From: Gammaproteobacteria bacterium
GTDB lineage: Bacteria > Pseudomonadota > Gammaproteobacteria > SZUA-229
Reading direction: 5' to 3'
Assembly: GCA_027858635.1 (NCBI GenBank)
Contig: JAQICG010000279.1
Span: 1 to 6,529, forward strand
Length of the DNA: 6,529 bases
Position numbers and translations under genes: made by a program. Every line of letters begins with the position of its first letter. The stretch's first letter is position 1. The notes under the pieces were generated by a model. That model was given only the letters and a program-made list of their open reading frames with translations. It made no database searches and was not told the origin of the DNA. Shown here one piece after another: positions 5,838 through 6,529 of the stretch.

Positions 5838-6095
5838 TTAAGCAGGGATGATATTAACAGTTCTGCGTTTTCTGAGGCCGTTAATGGAAAAATTAACATG
5901 GCCGTCTTCCTTGGCAAACAGAGTGTGGTCGCGACCCATGCCCATATTGTTGCCGGCATGAAATTTGGTGCCGCGTTGACGAACAATAATATTACCGGCT
6001 TTAACTAATTCGCCACCATACTTCTTGACGCCCAGTCGTTTGGATTCCGACTCGCGACCATTTCTGGTACTACCGGCTGCTTTCTTATGTGCCAT
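5838..6095 (-). CDS. rpmA: 50S ribosomal protein L27
   Basis: Protein of the 50S subunit whose N-terminal tail reaches the peptidyl-transferase centre and helps position tRNA. The 85 residues (the usual length) begin MAHKKAAGSTRNGRESESKRLGVK and contain the family block GGELVKAGNIIVRQRGTKFHAGNNMGMGRDHTLFA. The start has AHKKAAGS directly after methionine, so there is no cleaved N-terminal extension of the kind found in Firmicutes. A Shine-Dalgarno AGGAG lies 9 bases upstream of the ATG. It follows rplU by 29 bases in the same transcript and is followed by an intrinsic terminator. Confidence 0.98.
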   Translation of the reverse strand: MAHKKAAGSTRNGRESESKRLGVKKYGGELVKAGNIIVRQRGTKFHAGNNMGMGRDHTLFAKEDGHVNFSINGLRKRRTVNIIPA

Positions 6096-6124
6096 GGCTA
6101 ATGACTCCTATAAATTTATTAGAA

Positions 6125-6436
6125 CTAAGCAGAAATGCCAGTCACTTCAATTTCAGTATAAGACTGACGGTGACCGGTTCGTTTCTGGTGGTGTTTGCGA
6201 CGCCTGAATTTCATGATCTCGACTTTTTTGCCGCGACCATGTGACTTGACAACAGCGGATACCTTGCCGCCGTCAATCAGCGGAGCACCAATATTTAATT
6301 TGTCGCCATCGGCGATCATCAGTACTTTGTCCAGTTCGACAGTTGCACCTTCTTCAGCATCCAGTTTCTCAACGCGAAGCACTTCGCCTTGAGTAAGTCG
6401 GTACTGTTTTCCACCCGTGCTGACTACAGCGTACAT
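6125..6436 (-). CDS. rplU: 50S ribosomal protein L21
   Basis: Protein of the 50S subunit that binds 23S rRNA and contacts L20. The 103 residues (the same as the E. coli protein) begin MYAVVSTGGKQYRLTQGEVL and include VKSHGRGKKVEIMKFRRRKHHQKRTGHRQSYTE near the C-terminus, the basic RNA-binding loop conserved in L21. The ATG is preceded by GGAG with a 7-base spacer (6447-6444). It is the first gene of the rplU-rpmA pair, with a clear promoter upstream. In related genomes the divergent gene beyond this promoter is commonly ispB, but the window ends before it. Confidence 0.98.
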   Translation of the reverse strand: MYAVVSTGGKQYRLTQGEVLRVEKLDAEEGATVELDKVLMIADGDKLNIGAPLIDGGKVSAVVKSHGRGKKVEIMKFRRRKHHQKRTGHRQSYTEIEVTGISA

Positions 6437-6472
6437 GGGTTTTCTCCAAAATCGTTAACAGAAAGGGCGCAG

Positions 6473-6501
6473 ATTGTACCGGCATTGCCGCCGTGTGGCA
6501 A
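6473..6501 (-). promoter_or_regulatory. Sigma70 promoter of rplU-rpmA
   Basis: On the minus strand TTGCCA (6501-6496, 5 of 6 to consensus) and TACAAT (6478-6473, 5 of 6) are separated by exactly 17 bases. The downstream bases, CTGCGCCC, are GC-rich, as at ppGpp-sensitive ribosomal promoters. Transcription would start near 6466, leaving a leader of about 30 bases that carries the GGAG ribosome site. A palindrome CGGCA-T-TGCCG (6480-6490) lies in the spacer. Confidence 0.85.
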
Positions 6502-6529
6502 GTGCCTGTGCGTCATTACCCGACTTTTA

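Noticed and set aside
5838..6095. N-terminal extension of L27 for protease processing
   Set aside because: The ATG with its AGGAG site leads directly into AHKKAAGS, so no extension exists.

Overview
The window is a housekeeping segment of a gammaproteobacterial chromosome. Gene content and order, rplU-rpmA-obgE-proB facing rpsT, then murJ-ribF-ileS, match what I recall of the Pseudomonas / Cellvibrionales-type arrangement. The proteins look like ordinary gammaproteobacterial versions. I cannot name the species, and nothing in the coding genes suggests recent transfer.

Layout, left to right. Bases 1-2852 are a minus-strand cluster read from right to left: murJ (lipid II flippase), ribF (bifunctional FMN/FAD synthesis) and the 5' end of ileS (isoleucyl-tRNA synthetase), which runs off the left edge after 106 codons. 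Bases 2853-2993 are a divergent control region with a sigma70-type promoter for rpsT (plus strand, S20) and a weaker candidate for murJ. A hairpin with U-tracts on both strands (3274-3302) sits between the convergent rpsT and proB. Bases 3322-5443 hold proB (glutamate 5-kinase) and obgE (ribosome-assembly GTPase) on the minus strand, overlapping by 8 bases. Bases 5838-6436 hold rpmA (L27) and rplU (L21), also minus strand, with a good promoter upstream of rplU and an intrinsic terminator after rpmA.

The most unusual part is the 394-base gap between rpmA and obgE. It carries a non-coding element of about 286 bp (5477-5762) bounded by 35-bp terminal inverted repeats that match at 32 of 35 positions. 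Inside are a perfect 14-bp inverted repeat and a long imperfect palindrome. It resembles a non-autonomous, MITE-like mobile element ending in TA. It lies after the rpmA terminator and before obgE, genes often co-transcribed, so obgE-proB may depend on read-through or on a promoter at the element's edge.

A second notable point is the murJ start. The conserved N-terminus extends upstream of any in-frame ATG, GTG or TTG. The only start that fits both the homology and a Shine-Dalgarno site (AGGAG, 7-base spacer) is a CTG codon. The divergent rpsT starts with GTG, in keeping with the non-AUG start known for E. coli rpsT.

Together the genes cover translation (S20, L21, L27, IleS, ribosome assembly by Obg), flavin cofactors, proline synthesis and cell-wall precursor export. 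Only the element and the start-codon choices go beyond routine annotation.
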